Positions 54,414 through 63,730 of a stretch of DNA of 64,000 nucleotides are shown in pieces (the stretch's first letter is position 1; each line of letters starts with the position of its first letter). This DNA comes from Bradyrhizobium sediminis (GTDB lineage Bacteria > Pseudomonadota > Alphaproteobacteria > Rhizobiales > Xanthobacteraceae): positions 3,978,501 through 4,042,500 of the forward strand of contig NZ_CP076134.1 in NCBI RefSeq assembly GCF_018736085.1, read 5' to 3'. Made by a program: the position numbers and the translations under genes. The notes beneath the pieces are model-generated. The model was not told the DNA's origin. It saw only the letters and a list, made by a program, of their open reading frames with translations, and did no database searches.

Positions 54414-55844
54414 TTACGCGGCGTTGTAGCCGGCGACTGCCTTGACCTCGAGATATTCTTCCAGGCCGTATTTGCCCCACTCGCGGCCGTTGCCGGACTG
54501 CTTGTAGCCGCCGAACGGCGCGGTGCGTTCGTTCGGCGCGCCCTGCAGGTTGACGTTACCGGCGCGGATGCGGCGGCCGACCTTGCGGGCGTGCTCCACG
54601 GTGTCGGCGGAGACGTAACCGGCGAGGCCATACGGGGTGTCGTTGGCGATCTTCACCGCGTCCTCTTCGTCCTTGGCGCCGATGATCGTCAGCACCGGCC
54701 CGAAGATTTCCTCGCGCGCGATGGTCATGTCGTTGGTGACGTCGGCGAAGATGGTCGGGCGGACATAGAAGCCCTTGTTGACGCCTTCCGGCAGGCCGGG
54801 GCCGCCGGCAACCAGGGTGGCGCCTTCCTCGATGCCCTTCTGGATCAGCTTCTGGATCTTGTCCCACTGGATGCGGGACACGACCGGGCCGATGGTGGTG
54901 CCTTCGGCGCGGGGATCGCCGGCCTTGGTCTTGTCGGCCACGCTTTTCGCGATGGCGGCGACTTCCTTCATCTTCGACAGCGGCACGATCATCCGCGACG
55001 GGGCGTTGCAGGACTGCCCGGAGTTGTTGAACATGTGCATCACGCCGCCGGTGACGGCTTTGGCGAGATCGGCGCCTTCCAAGATGATGTTCGGCGACTT
55101 GCCGCCAAGTTCCTGGCTGACGCGCTTCACCGTCGGGGCGGCGCGCTTGGCGACATCGACGCCGGCGCGGGTCGAGCCGGTGAACGAGATCATGTCGATA
55201 TCCGGGTGCTCGCTCATGGCGGCGCCGACTTCGGGGCCGAGGCCGTTGATCAGGTTGAACACGCCCTTCGGCACGCCGGCTTCATGGAGGATTTCCGCGA
55301 AAATCAGCGCCGACGACGGGGTGAACTCGCTCGGCTTCAGGATCATGGTGCAGCCGGCGGCGAGCGCAGGCGCGACCTTGCAGGCGATCTGGTTCAGCGG
55401 CCAGTTCCACGGCGTGATCATGCCGATGACGCCGACCGGCTCGCGCACCACCATGGCGGAGCCCATCGGCTCCTCGAAGGGATAGTTCTTGAGAACTTCC
55501 AGCGTGGAGGCGATGTGGCCGAGGCCGGCGCCGGCCTGCAGCCTCTCCGCCATCGGCAGCGGCGCGCCCATCTCGTCGGAAACGGCGGCGCCGATGTCCT
55601 TCATGCGGGTCTTGTAGACTTCCACGATTTTGGCGAGCAGAGCGACGCGCTCCTCGCGGCTGGTCTGCGAATAGGTCTCGAAGGCGCGCCTGGCGGCGGC
55701 CACCGCCTTGTCGACGTCGGCCTTGGAGCCGAGCGCAACCTCATACATCGCCTCCTCGGTCGCCGGGTTGACGACGGGCGTGGACTTCTTGACGACGGGA
55801 TCGACCCAGGCGCCATCGATGTAGAATTGCATGCGGTTGACCAT
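54414..55844 (-). CDS. Aldehyde dehydrogenase family protein
   Basis: A 476-residue NAD(P)-dependent dehydrogenase. NAD-binding PWNWPLNQIACKVAPAL and FTGSTRAGVDVAK, catalytic Glu245 in SQELGGKSP and Cys279 in NSGQSCNAPSR are in family order. It would oxidise an aldehyde to an acid. In a uronate route the likely substrate would be 2-oxoglutarate semialdehyde, but general aldehydes are equally possible, since most such genomes carry many family members. It has its own terminator and is single on its strand. Confidence 0.9.
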   Translation of the reverse strand: MVNRMQFYIDGAWVDPVVKKSTPVVNPATEEAMYEVALGSKADVDKAVAAARRAFETYSQTSREERVALLAKIVEVYKTRMKDIGAAVSDEMGAPLPMAERLQAGAGLGHIASTLEVLKNYPFEEPMGSAMVVREPVGVIGMITPWNWPLNQIACKVAPALAAGCTMILKPSEFTPSSALIFAEILHEAGVPKGVFNLINGLGPEVGAAMSEHPDIDMISFTGSTRAGVDVAKRAAPTVKRVSQELGGKSPNIILEGADLAKAVTGGVMHMFNNSGQSCNAPSRMIVPLSKMKEVAAIAKSVADKTKAGDPRAEGTTIGPVVSRIQWDKIQKLIQKGIEEGATLVAGGPGLPEGVNKGFYVRPTIFADVTNDMTIAREEIFGPVLTIIGAKDEEDAVKIANDTPYGLAGYVSADTVEHARKVGRRIRAGNVNLQGAPNERTAPFGGYKQSGNGREWGKYGLEEYLEVKAVAGYNAA

Positions 55845-56163
55845 CGTAAACCTCTTTATTTCGGAGCAAATGGAGGGGGAACGGAGCGTTCGACAACTAT
55901 CCTTGCACGAAAGCCGGGGGAATTGAACCCGCCATATGCGGGACGCCGCGATGCGGCAGGCGCGGCATATAAAATTATCGTTGTGAAGCTGGCAAGGCGA
56001 CGATCAATATTTAGACGTCGTCCCGGCCAAGCGAGCGAAGCGAGCGCGAGCCGGGATCCATAGCCACCGGCGGCAATTGGTGGGCAAACGGTCAGCCACC
56101 GTCCAAAGCAACAACCGCCGCGGAGTATGGGCCCCGGCGTTCGCCGGGGCGACGGCTTCAAAA
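55845..56163. other. Intergenic region with family C repeat
   Basis: A 319-base stretch between two minus-strand genes. The part up to about 56010 shows no feature beyond a likely promoter for the aldehyde dehydrogenase gene; the remainder is the family C repeat. Confidence 0.45.
56016..56154. repeat. Family C palindromic repeat, copy 2
   Basis: It opens CGTCGTCCCGGCC and closes CCCCGGCG-TTCG-CCGGGGCGACG. The inner parts GGATCCATAGCCACCGG and GTATGGGCCCC match copy 1 at 46012. It includes a run of GCGAGCGAAGCGAGCGCGAGC like the family A left arm, showing mixed ancestry. Confidence 0.65.
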
Positions 56164-58530
56164 CTACACCGCCATCTTGCGATGCCGGACCGGCGCGCCC
56201 GAGGTGAGGCTTTCCGCCGCATCGATGATGGCGTTGGCGTCGATGCCGTGATGGCGATAGAGGTCGCCGATGTTGCCGGTCTGGCCGAACTGCTCGACGC
56301 CCAGCGCCTCGACCCGGTGGCCGCGCACGCTGCCGAGCCAGCCGAGCGCCGCCGGATGGCCGTCGATCACGGTGACGATGCCGCAATCGCGCGGCAGCGG
56401 CGCCAGCAATTGTTCGACATGGCTGAGATACTGCATGCCACGGCGGTCGCGGCGCAGTTGCCGCGCCGCGGTCCAGCCGGCATGCAGCCGGTCCGCCGAA
56501 GTAACCGCGAGCAGGCCGACGTCCCTTCGGCTCTCGCCTGATAGCCCGACCGCCTCGATCGCCTCCGGCGCCACAGCGCCGGTATAGGCGATCACCACTT
56601 CACAGTTCTCGCCGGGCTTGCGCAGCCAATAGGCGCCGTCGGTGATGCCCTTCTGCAGGTCGGGCGTCATGATCCGCTGCGGCTGCTCCAGCGTGCGGGT
56701 CGAAAGCCGCAAATACACCGAACCTCCCTCGCCGCCTTCGCGCTGCATGTGCCGGAACCCCCAGCCCATGATCACGGAGAGTTCATCGACAAAGGCCGGC
56801 TCGAACGCGGCCAGGCCATCCTGCGCCATGCCGATCAGGGGCGTCGCGATCGACTGATGCGCGCCGCCCTCCGGCGCCAGCGTAATGCCCGACGGCGTCG
56901 CCGCCACCATGAAGCGCGCGTCCTGGTAGCAGGCGTAGTTCAAGGCATCGAGGCCGCGCTGGATGAAGGGATCATACAGCGTTGCAACCGGCAGCAGCCG
57001 CTCGCCGTTGATCTGATGCGACAATCCCAGCGCCGACATCAGGATGAACAGGTTCATCTCGGCGATGCCGAGTTCGATATGCTGCCCCTTGGGCGAAAAC
57101 TCCCAGTTGAAGGTCGAAGGAATCTTCTCGCTGCGGAACAGGTCGGCCTTCTCGGCGCGCGCGAACAGTCCGCGCCGGTTGACCCAGGCGCCGAGATTGG
57201 TCGACACCGTGACGTCGGGCGACGCGGTGACGATGCGCGAGGCGAGTTCGCTGTCGCCGCGCGCCAGTTCGTTGAGCACCAGCCCAAAGCCCTGCTGCGT
57301 CGACATCACAGGAGACGGTTTGAACGAAAGCCGCTCGGGTACGTCGATCGCAGGCGCGGTCAGCCGGCGGCGGCCGTCGCGGTTGAACGGCGCCTCCGCC
57401 AGAAATGCTTCCAGCATCGCCGGTTGTTGCGAAAGCCCCTCGAACTTCTCCCATTCATGGCCGGGCCGGATGTTCTGCGCCGCGCGCCACTTCTCCATCT
57501 GCGCGACCGTCATCAGCCCGGCATGGTTGTCCTTGTGGCCCTGGAACGGCAGGCCGATGCCCTTGATGGTGTAGGCGATGAAGCAGACCGGGCGATCGTG
57601 ATCGATCGCCTCGAAAGCCTCGACCATGCTGACCATGTCGTGTCCGCCGAGGTTGGACATCAGCGCCAGCAGCTCGTCGTCGCTGCGCCGCCCGATCAAT
57701 TGCGACACCGCACCCTGATCGCCGATCTCGTCCTCGAGATGCTTGCGGAACGCCGCGCCGCCCTGAAAACACAGCGCCGCATACATCGCGTTCGGGCAGG
57801 CGTCGATCCAGCGCTTCAGCGCCTCGCCGCCGGGCTCAGCGAACGCCGCCTGCATCAGCCTTCCATATTTCACGATCACGACGTCCCAGCCGAAATTACG
57901 GAACATGGATTCGAATTTCTCCCACAGCCCTTCGCGCACGACGGCATCGAGGCTCTGTCGGTTATAATCGACCACCCACCAGGTGTTGCGCAGCCCGTGC
58001 TTCCAGCCCTCGAGCAGCGCCTCGAAGATGTTGCCCTCATCCATCTCGGCGTCGCCGACCAGCGCAATCATCCGCCCCTCGGGCCGGTCCTTCATCCAGC
58101 CATGCGCCTTGACGTAATCCTGCACCAGCGAGGAGAACAGCGTCTGCGCCACGCCGAGGCCGACTGATCCCGTGGAAAAATCCACATCGTCGGTGTCCTT
58201 GGTGCGGGACGGATAGGACTGTGCGCCCTTGAAACCGCGGAAATTTTCCAGCTTGCCGCGGGTCTGCCTGCCGAACAGATACTGGATGGCGTGGAACACC
58301 GGGCTCGCATGCGGCTTCACCGCGACGCGATCCTCCGGCTTCAGCACCGAGAAATACAGCGCCGACATGATGGTGGCGAGCGAGGCCGAGGAGGCCTGAT
58401 GGCCGCCGACTTTCAGGCCGTCGGCGTTGGGCCTGACGTGATTGGCGTGATGGATGGTCCACGACGACAGCCACAGCACCTTGCGAGCCAGCGCGGACAG
58501 CAATTCGAGACGTGTGGGTTCGATCGGCAT
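56164..58530 (-). CDS. Transketolase-like 2-oxoacid dehydrogenase E1 (MdeB/AceE-like)
   Basis: A 788-residue thiamin-diphosphate enzyme. The ThDP motif GDAEMDEGN...NRQSLD, the VGGHQASSASLATIMSALYF segment near the N-terminus, GLPFQGHKDNHAG and the later ELGIAEMNLF and HQSIATPLIGM are in the order of homodimeric pyruvate dehydrogenase E1 (AceE) but shorter. The best-known relative is MdeB, a 2-oxobutyrate dehydrogenase of methionine catabolism, whose gene is controlled by an Lrp-type regulator (MdeR). An Lrp-type gene diverges from it here. No methionine gamma-lyase gene is nearby. ATG 58530 is used. Confidence 0.82.
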   Translation of the reverse strand: MPIEPTRLELLSALARKVLWLSSWTIHHANHVRPNADGLKVGGHQASSASLATIMSALYFSVLKPEDRVAVKPHASPVFHAIQYLFGRQTRGKLENFRGFKGAQSYPSRTKDTDDVDFSTGSVGLGVAQTLFSSLVQDYVKAHGWMKDRPEGRMIALVGDAEMDEGNIFEALLEGWKHGLRNTWWVVDYNRQSLDAVVREGLWEKFESMFRNFGWDVVIVKYGRLMQAAFAEPGGEALKRWIDACPNAMYAALCFQGGAAFRKHLEDEIGDQGAVSQLIGRRSDDELLALMSNLGGHDMVSMVEAFEAIDHDRPVCFIAYTIKGIGLPFQGHKDNHAGLMTVAQMEKWRAAQNIRPGHEWEKFEGLSQQPAMLEAFLAEAPFNRDGRRRLTAPAIDVPERLSFKPSPVMSTQQGFGLVLNELARGDSELASRIVTASPDVTVSTNLGAWVNRRGLFARAEKADLFRSEKIPSTFNWEFSPKGQHIELGIAEMNLFILMSALGLSHQINGERLLPVATLYDPFIQRGLDALNYACYQDARFMVAATPSGITLAPEGGAHQSIATPLIGMAQDGLAAFEPAFVDELSVIMGWGFRHMQREGGEGGSVYLRLSTRTLEQPQRIMTPDLQKGITDGAYWLRKPGENCEVVIAYTGAVAPEAIEAVGLSGESRRDVGLLAVTSADRLHAGWTAARQLRRDRRGMQYLSHVEQLLAPLPRDCGIVTVIDGHPAALGWLGSVRGHRVEALGVEQFGQTGNIGDLYRHHGIDANAIIDAAESLTSGAPVRHRKMAV

Positions 58531-58622
58531 GGCGGTATTCCCCGCACAGTGAATTCTCCGGGAATGTTAACGCCTCGGCCGCCGGCAGAAATCTCAAATT
58601 CTCGCGACATACCCGGCATTTT

Positions 58623-58640
58623 TGGGATATAATTCCAATC
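58623..58640. promoter_or_regulatory. AT-rich promoter-like segment between E1 and lrp
   Basis: TTTGGGATATAATTCC near 58622-58636 contains the hexamer TATAAT, 33 bases before the lrp start codon. No convincing -35 box is seen. The AT-rich palindromic part GGATATAATTCC may be an Lrp site. Confidence 0.35.
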
Positions 58641-58668
58641 TGACACCCTCTAGACCGAGTTTATCCCA

Positions 58669-59130
58669 ATGCACACGCTGGATGCCATCGACCGCAAGAT
58701 CCTCGCCATTCTGCAGACCGACAGCCGCACCACCATGCAGGAACTCGCCGACAAGGTCGGCCTGTCGGTGTCGCCGTGCCATCGCCGGGTCAAGCTCCTG
58801 GAAGAGCGCGGCGTCATCACCCGCTATATCGCGACCGTCGACCAGAAATCGCTCGGCCTGCATGTCAGCGTCTTCATCTCGATCAAGCTGGCGCGGCAGA
58901 AGGAGGAAGACCTCAACCGGTTTGCGAAAGCGATCTCGAAATGGGACGAGGTGCTGGAGTGCTATTTGATGACCGGCAACCGCGACTATCTGCTCCGCGT
59001 CGTCGCCGCCGATCTGTCGTCCTATGAGGCGTTCCTGAAGAACAAGCTCACGCGCCTCGACGGCATCGCCTCGATCGAATCGAGTTTTGCGCTCAGCCAG
59101 GTGAAGTATTCGATCGCGCTGCCGGTGTGA
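58669..59130 (+). CDS. Lrp/AsnC family transcriptional regulator
   Basis: A 153-residue feast/famine regulator. The N-terminal helix-turn-helix (LDAIDRKILAILQTDSRTTMQELADKVGLSVSPCHRRVKLLEE, seen in parts) is followed by the RAM ligand domain with VSVFISIKLA and YLMTGNRDYLLRVVAADL. The effector is probably an amino acid or 2-oxoacid. It starts at ATG 58669, divergent from the E1 gene over 138 bases. The gap has a TATAAT box near 58629. Regulation of the E1 gene by this protein is likely. Confidence 0.9.
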   Translation: MHTLDAIDRKILAILQTDSRTTMQELADKVGLSVSPCHRRVKLLEERGVITRYIATVDQKSLGLHVSVFISIKLARQKEEDLNRFAKAISKWDEVLECYLMTGNRDYLLRVVAADLSSYEAFLKNKLTRLDGIASIESSFALSQVKYSIALPV

Positions 59131-59158
59131 GGAGGCATGGCGGTGCGGCTTCTTCCTT

Positions 59159-59182
59159 CCCTTCTCCCCTGTGGGAGAAGGG
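59159..59182. other. Perfect GC-rich hairpin after lrp
   Basis: CCCTTCTCCC and GGGAGAAGGG pair exactly around CTGT, 28 bases past the lrp stop. No T run follows, so it is more like a short repeat than a classic terminator. The rest of the 261-base gap to 59391 shows nothing. Confidence 0.45.
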
Positions 59183-59391
59183 GGCGCGGACCAGAGTGGT
59201 CACCAATGCCGACCGGAAGGCGGACGCGCCGGGCCGTTCTGCGGCGTTGCTGCCAGCATCCTGCCGGCGGCTCCTTGTTACTTTGCATGGGGTCGTTTTC
59301 GATATTTTGGTGGGAGGCGGGAACCGCGTCCGGCCTGCGGCCGGGAAGCGTGGCTGGCCGGGCCATAGCTCGCGCGGCAAAGCCAACCGTT

Positions 59392-60090
59392 TCACCTTCC
59401 GATCTCCGCCAGCCGCCACGCGCCAAGGCTCTTGTCGCGCCAGCCGCCGCCCGCCTCCGTGCAATTTTCGTTGAGCAATTCAACCGGCGGCCCCCAATCG
59501 AACGGCGCTCGCTCGAAATTCAGCGCGCGCCAGTCGCCGTCCTCGCAATCGGCGTTGGTCTGCCATTGCGGGAACGTGGTCGCAATCAGCCACACCGCGC
59601 CGGAGCGGCGGAAGTTCGCGACCGCGCGCGCGATGTTGGCAAAGGACAGATGCACGAGGCAGTCGCGGCACAGGATGGCGTCGCAGCGGGGCAGCGCATC
59701 GGCGGTGATATCGGCGAGATGGTATTCGCCCTCGATCTCGGCTGCGGCGGCGCGGGCCTGCAGGCGCTCGATCTGCGCGGGCACGATGTCGATCCCCAGA
59801 TAGCGCACGCCGAGATCGGCGTGTTTGATCCAGCCGGCATCGCCGCAGGGCGCATCGAGCAGCGAGGCCACGCCGAGTCTTTCGAGAAGCCGCGGCAGTT
59901 CGGCGCGCAGCACCGAGGTTGCGTCCAATTCCGAGCCCAGCCCGGACCTGGACGCCGCCGCGCCCCACAGATTAGTATCGTGGATACGCCGGAAGCGCTG
60001 CGCCAGATCGAGGCCGGCGAAGGAGTCCTTCGCCGCAACGAAGCGCTGATGCGCGAGCACGGGCGGACGATCGGAATCATCAGAGGCCAT
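59392..60090 (-). CDS. SAM-dependent methyltransferase
   Basis: A 232-residue class I methyltransferase. The SAM-binding motif I is LLDAPCGDAGWI, motif II includes YLGIDIVPAQIERL, and motif IV-like AILCRDCLVHLSFANI follows. It has no signal peptide. The C-terminal part carries DWRALNFERAPFDWGPP, rich in Trp and Phe, whose role is unclear. Some relatives are glycosyltransferase-associated methyltransferases. The substrate is unknown. It stands alone between the lrp gene and the broken dehydrogenase. Confidence 0.83.
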   Translation of the reverse strand: MASDDSDRPPVLAHQRFVAAKDSFAGLDLAQRFRRIHDTNLWGAAASRSGLGSELDATSVLRAELPRLLERLGVASLLDAPCGDAGWIKHADLGVRYLGIDIVPAQIERLQARAAAAEIEGEYHLADITADALPRCDAILCRDCLVHLSFANIARAVANFRRSGAVWLIATTFPQWQTNADCEDGDWRALNFERAPFDWGPPVELLNENCTEAGGGWRDKSLGAWRLAEIGR

Positions 60091-60133
60091 GGCGCATCAT
60101 AGCGCTGCCGCCTCGCCCTGAGGAGCCGACAAT

Positions 60134-60735
60134 CTACCGCCACGGCTCGACGATGATCTTGGTGTGCCGCTCCGGATTGGCGAGGTCGGCGAACGCCTGT
60201 GCGACGCCGTCGATGCCGACGGTCGCGGTCACCAGCGACGCGGCGTCGACCTCGCCTTCCGCGATCAGGCGCAGCGAATGGGCGAATTCATCCGGCGTGT
60301 AGCCCAGCACATATTGAACGTTGAGTTCCTTCATGATCCCGAGCATCGGCTCGGAGCGGTCGGTTTCCATGCAGACGCCGACCACCACGATGCGGGCGTC
60401 GCGCGGCGCGCCTTCGAACACCTGCTGGATCAGACCGGGAATGCCGACGCATTCGAAGATCAGCGCAGGCTTAAGCGCCGGCAGCAATGCCTGCAGCGGC
60501 GGCCGCCTGGCCTTTTCCTCCGGCGACATCGCGGCGTGCTCGGCCCAGGTCGCGTAGGGCTGCGAGCGCGCGGGATCGACGACGATGTCGGCGCCGAGCT
60601 TCTCGGCCAGTGCGCGGCGCGCCGGCGAATAGTCGGCGGCGACGATCGGGTGCAACCCTCTCAGCTTCAGCGCCGCGATGACCGCGAGCCCCACCGGGCC
60701 GCAGCCGATCACCAGCGGCACCTCGTCGCCACGGA
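60134..60735 (-). pseudogene. Zinc-type alcohol dehydrogenase, C-terminal half only
   Basis: The frame encodes the Rossmann half of an MDR alcohol dehydrogenase: PLVIGCGPVGLAVIAALKLRG, VAADYSPARRALAEKLGAD, and the C-terminal HTKIIVEPWR. The N-terminal catalytic zinc domain (about 150 residues) is missing. In the dehydrogenase frame a TGA lies just before the preserved part, so no fusion with upstream sequence is possible. The 5' end abuts the autotransporter fragment at about 60735. It may be a deletion or an assembly join; the protein would be non-functional. Confidence 0.78.
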
Positions 60736-61355
60736 TATTTGTTGTTGGTCACCTGCAGCGTGCCGCCCGAGATGATGGTGCCGCCCGAATAGGTGTTGAT
60801 GCCCGACAGCGTCAGCAGGCTGTTACCGAGCTGCTGCACCTGAACGCCGGCGACCGTTTCCCCGATATTGTTCGAGATCGAGATCGCCTGACCGGCATTG
60901 GCATTGTTGATGATGCCGCCGGTGGGCCCTGCCAGGCTGAAATCAACGTCCGCGCCATTGATGACATAGGATTGCGCGGCGGCATTGAAGGTCCAGGCGT
61001 CAGGCGCAACAGGGCCGGCCGTCACGGTGACGGCAATCGAACCCACGGAATCGAAAATGGCCGATTGGCCTCCGATGACCGGCGGCGCGCCGGTGGGCGG
61101 ATTGGCCCAGTTAGTGCCGAGATTGTAGTCCGTCGTGGCGGTCGAACTACCGGTGCCGCCCCAGATGAAACCCTGGGCCTGCGCAGCCGACAGCGGCGGC
61201 AGGATCGCAGCCGCCAGCGCCGCTCCATAGCGTAGCGCAGACACGCAACCGCGCGGCCGGTCTTGCACCAGCAATTGCAAGAGAAAACGCAACGCCAACC
61301 CCACAGCCCTGTGTCCAGCGCTCTGCGGCGCCGCCCGGATCCGGCTAGCATGCAA
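60735..61355 (-). pseudogene. Autotransporter N-terminal fragment
   Basis: The frame encodes a signal-peptide-like segment (GAALAAAILPPLSAAQA|QG), a beta-rich passenger start and one autotransporter-associated repeat (LTLSGINTYSGGTIISGGTL). It then breaks off at about 60735 into the dehydrogenase sequence, out of frame. Autotransporter passengers usually run for many hundreds of residues and end in a beta-barrel that is absent here. The start is uncertain: the frame opens with TTG 61355, and GTG 61304 or 61244 are plausible. It would be an outer-membrane protein if complete. Confidence 0.7.
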
Positions 61356-61492
61356 ATGTCCCGTAATTTTACGGATCGTTCCGAATCCCTTGATTCGTCA
61401 CCTAAAAAGGAGGTTTTCCGGGGCCACTGTTGCACACGCGCAACGCTTACGGTCCGGCCGGCCCACGCACGCGGTAGTGCGTCAGCGATCAA

Positions 61493-62485
61493 TCAGGCGT
61501 TGGGAGACGGCTCGCCCGGCATCGCCAGAAGCTGCGACCGCCGCACCCGCTCGCGGTGTGCGGTGTAGAGCCCGCTGCCGACGATGAAGGCAGCGCCGAC
61601 CACGGTCCAGATGTCAGGCACTTCGCCGAACACCAGGAAGCCGAGGATGCTGACCCACAGCAATTGTGTATAGGAAAACGGCGCCAGCACCGAGGCGTCG
61701 GCGTAGCGGAACGCCAGCACCACGATCCACTGCCCCGCCGTCGAGGCCACGCCGATGAAAATCCCGAACATAATATCGTGCCAGCTCGGGGTGACCCATA
61801 CGAACGGCACCAGCAGCGTGAGAATGCAGACGCCTGCGATCGACGAATAGGTCATGGTGGTGAGGACGTGCTCCCGACCGGCCATCATCCGCGTCATGAT
61901 CAGGGTGCAGGCCCAGGCCAGCGCCGAGACGATCGGAAAAAACGCGGCGGGATGAAACGCCGATGTGCCCGGCCGCAGGATGATCAGCACGCCGACCAAG
62001 CCGACCGCGGTCGCGATCCAGCGCCGCACGCCGACCTTCTCGCTGAGAAAGACGATCGACAGCGCAGTGACGAACAGCGGCGCGACGAAACCGGTGGCGG
62101 AGGCTTCCGCAATGGGCAGGAACCGCAGGCCGGAGATGAAGAACAGCGACGACCCCAGCAGCGCGGCGCCGCGCAGCAGTTGCAGACCGAGCCGGCCGGT
62201 GCGTAGCGCGAATAGCGGCGAGCCCGGCAGCATCGCCGGCGACATGATCAGCGCGAACGTCAGGAACCGGATCCAGGCGATCTCGATCGACGGCAGCGTC
62301 GCCGACAGATATTTCGCGGTCACATCCGAGGCGCCGAGAAATACCGTCGAGGCGAGGATCAGCGCGATGCCCTTGAAGGGATGATCGGCGCGCGCCGGCG
62401 CCTTGCGCGCGGCCGGCTTCTTTTCTTCGGGCAACGGCAATGATGCGCTGTCCAGCCTGGCGGCTGCGGCGGGTGGCGGGGTCAC
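61493..62485 (-). CDS. DMT superfamily transporter (EamA type)
   Basis: A 330-residue inner-membrane protein with about ten membrane segments in two homologous halves of five, as in EamA/RhaT carriers. The first half begins FKGIALILASTVFLGASDVTAKYL and the second FFPIVSALAWACTLIMTRMM (read in parts). It has a Pro/Ala-rich cytoplasmic N-terminal tail. These carriers export or exchange metabolites; the substrate is unknown. The start is GTG 62485. It is single on its strand. Confidence 0.88.
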   Translation of the reverse strand: MTPPPAAAARLDSASLPLPEEKKPAARKAPARADHPFKGIALILASTVFLGASDVTAKYLSATLPSIEIAWIRFLTFALIMSPAMLPGSPLFALRTGRLGLQLLRGAALLGSSLFFISGLRFLPIAEASATGFVAPLFVTALSIVFLSEKVGVRRWIATAVGLVGVLIILRPGTSAFHPAAFFPIVSALAWACTLIMTRMMAGREHVLTTMTYSSIAGVCILTLLVPFVWVTPSWHDIMFGIFIGVASTAGQWIVVLAFRYADASVLAPFSYTQLLWVSILGFLVFGEVPDIWTVVGAAFIVGSGLYTAHRERVRRSQLLAMPGEPSPNA

Positions 62486-62793
62486 GATGAAACTCGGCGT
62501 GAAATTATCGAATCGGGCGAGTGATCAAAAAACGACAATTGGCCTCAAACGACAAGGTCCGAAAACAGGCAGCCGATATGCGCGATTGCACGCGGCGGCC
62601 CGACGCAGCCCCGGCGCGGCTGTTGCCGTCGCCGGCGCGGCCGTTGCCGTCGCCGCCATTGCTTTGCCTCATCCGCGGGATGAGCGCACTTGCCTCACCC
62701 TGGAGATGAACGCACTTGCGCGTGTCTCGAAGGATGGCCGCGGGCCTCATGGTTCGAGCCGGCGCAGAGCGCCTCCTCGCCATGCGGGATGCC
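62486..62793. other. Intergenic region with tandem and hairpin repeats
   Basis: A 308-base gap between two minus-strand genes. It holds a 21-base tandem duplication (62611-62631 and 62632-62652, one difference) and the hairpin element at 62745-62787. Nothing else was recognised. Confidence 0.5.
62745..62787. repeat. Family E hairpin repeat
   Basis: CCTCATGG and CCATGCGG pair with one mismatch around an inner perfect stem GGCGC-AGA-GCGCC. The sequence (CTCATGGTTCGAG...CCTCGCCATG) matches a short repeat I know from this group of bacteria. Confidence 0.55.
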
Positions 62794-63633
62794 CTACAGC
62801 ATCGGCAGGCCGCGCGGCTTCGGCCCGCGCGGAAAGGCCTTGTCGAGCGCGGCGATGTCGCCGTCGCTGAGCTCGAGCTTGCCCGCCCCGGCGTTGTCGG
62901 CGGCGTGCTCAGGCGTTCCGGCTTTGGGAATCGCAAACACCGACGGCCGCCGCGTCAGGAACGCCAGCGCGACCTGGCGCGGTGATGCGCCATGTGCATC
63001 CGCGATCGTCTGCAGCAGCTCGCCCGCCCGGCTGCGCGGCGACGGGAAATCGTTGTGACCGAACGGCGAATACGCCACCACCGCGACGCCGTGCTGCTCG
63101 CACCACGGGATCACCGCGTGCTCGATGGCGCGCTCCTGCAGATGATAGAGCACCTGGTTGCAGGCGATCTTTCCCCTGCCGGCGACTGCGAGCAGCTCAT
63201 TGAGGTCGTCGGTGTCGAAATTGCTGACGCCCCAGGAGCGGATCTTGCCGGCGCGCGTCAGTTCGTCGAATGCCGCGACGGTCTCATCGAGCGGATACGC
63301 GCCGCGCCAATGCAGCAGGTAGCAATCGAGCCGGTCGGTCTTCAGCCGCGCCAGCGAACGCTCGCATGCGGTGATGGTGCCGCGCCTTGAAGCGTTGCTC
63401 GGCAGAACCTTCGAGACCAGGAAGACCTCGTCGCGCCGTCCGGCAATCGCTTCGGCGACGACGGGTTCGGCTTCGCCATACATCTCGGCGGTGTCGATGT
63501 GAGTCATGCCGAGATCGAGACCATGGCGCAGGGCGGCGACCGCCCGTTTGCGATCGCCTTGGTCGATATACCAGGTGCCCTGCCCTATGACGGGCACCTC
63601 AGGGCCGGTGCCGCCAAATTTTTCCGTTCGCAA
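62794..63633 (-). CDS. Aldo/keto reductase
   Basis: A 279-residue NADPH-dependent reductase with the (beta/alpha)8 barrel pattern. The catalytic tetrad is readable: Asp and Tyr in HIDTAEMYGEAE, Lys in LVSKVLP and His in YLLHWRG. WGVSNFDTDDL and the C-terminal FLTRRPSVFAIPKAG form the cofactor site. It reduces carbonyl compounds. ATG 63633 gives the family start MRTEKFGGTGPEVP. It is single and followed by the family E repeat. Confidence 0.93.
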   Translation of the reverse strand: MRTEKFGGTGPEVPVIGQGTWYIDQGDRKRAVAALRHGLDLGMTHIDTAEMYGEAEPVVAEAIAGRRDEVFLVSKVLPSNASRRGTITACERSLARLKTDRLDCYLLHWRGAYPLDETVAAFDELTRAGKIRSWGVSNFDTDDLNELLAVAGRGKIACNQVLYHLQERAIEHAVIPWCEQHGVAVVAYSPFGHNDFPSPRSRAGELLQTIADAHGASPRQVALAFLTRRPSVFAIPKAGTPEHAADNAGAGKLELSDGDIAALDKAFPRGPKPRGLPML

Positions 63634-63730
63634 GATTGCCTCGATCGCCGCTCATGCCCCTCACATCGAGACCTTAGCCGAACCGCCGATCAATGTCCCG
63701 AGGGCAGATTTGTTCGAACCGGTCAAGGCT

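Noticed and set aside
60134..61355. A functional autotransporter-dehydrogenase fusion.
   Set aside because: The two parts are in different frames and a TGA lies upstream in the dehydrogenase frame.
62992..63009. An antisense frame begins with residues MCIRDR, the mark of Nextera adapter contamination.
   Set aside because: The bases (ATGTGCATCCGCGATCGT) are not the adapter (ATGTGTATAAGAGACAG), and the region is the conserved aldo/keto reductase on the other strand.
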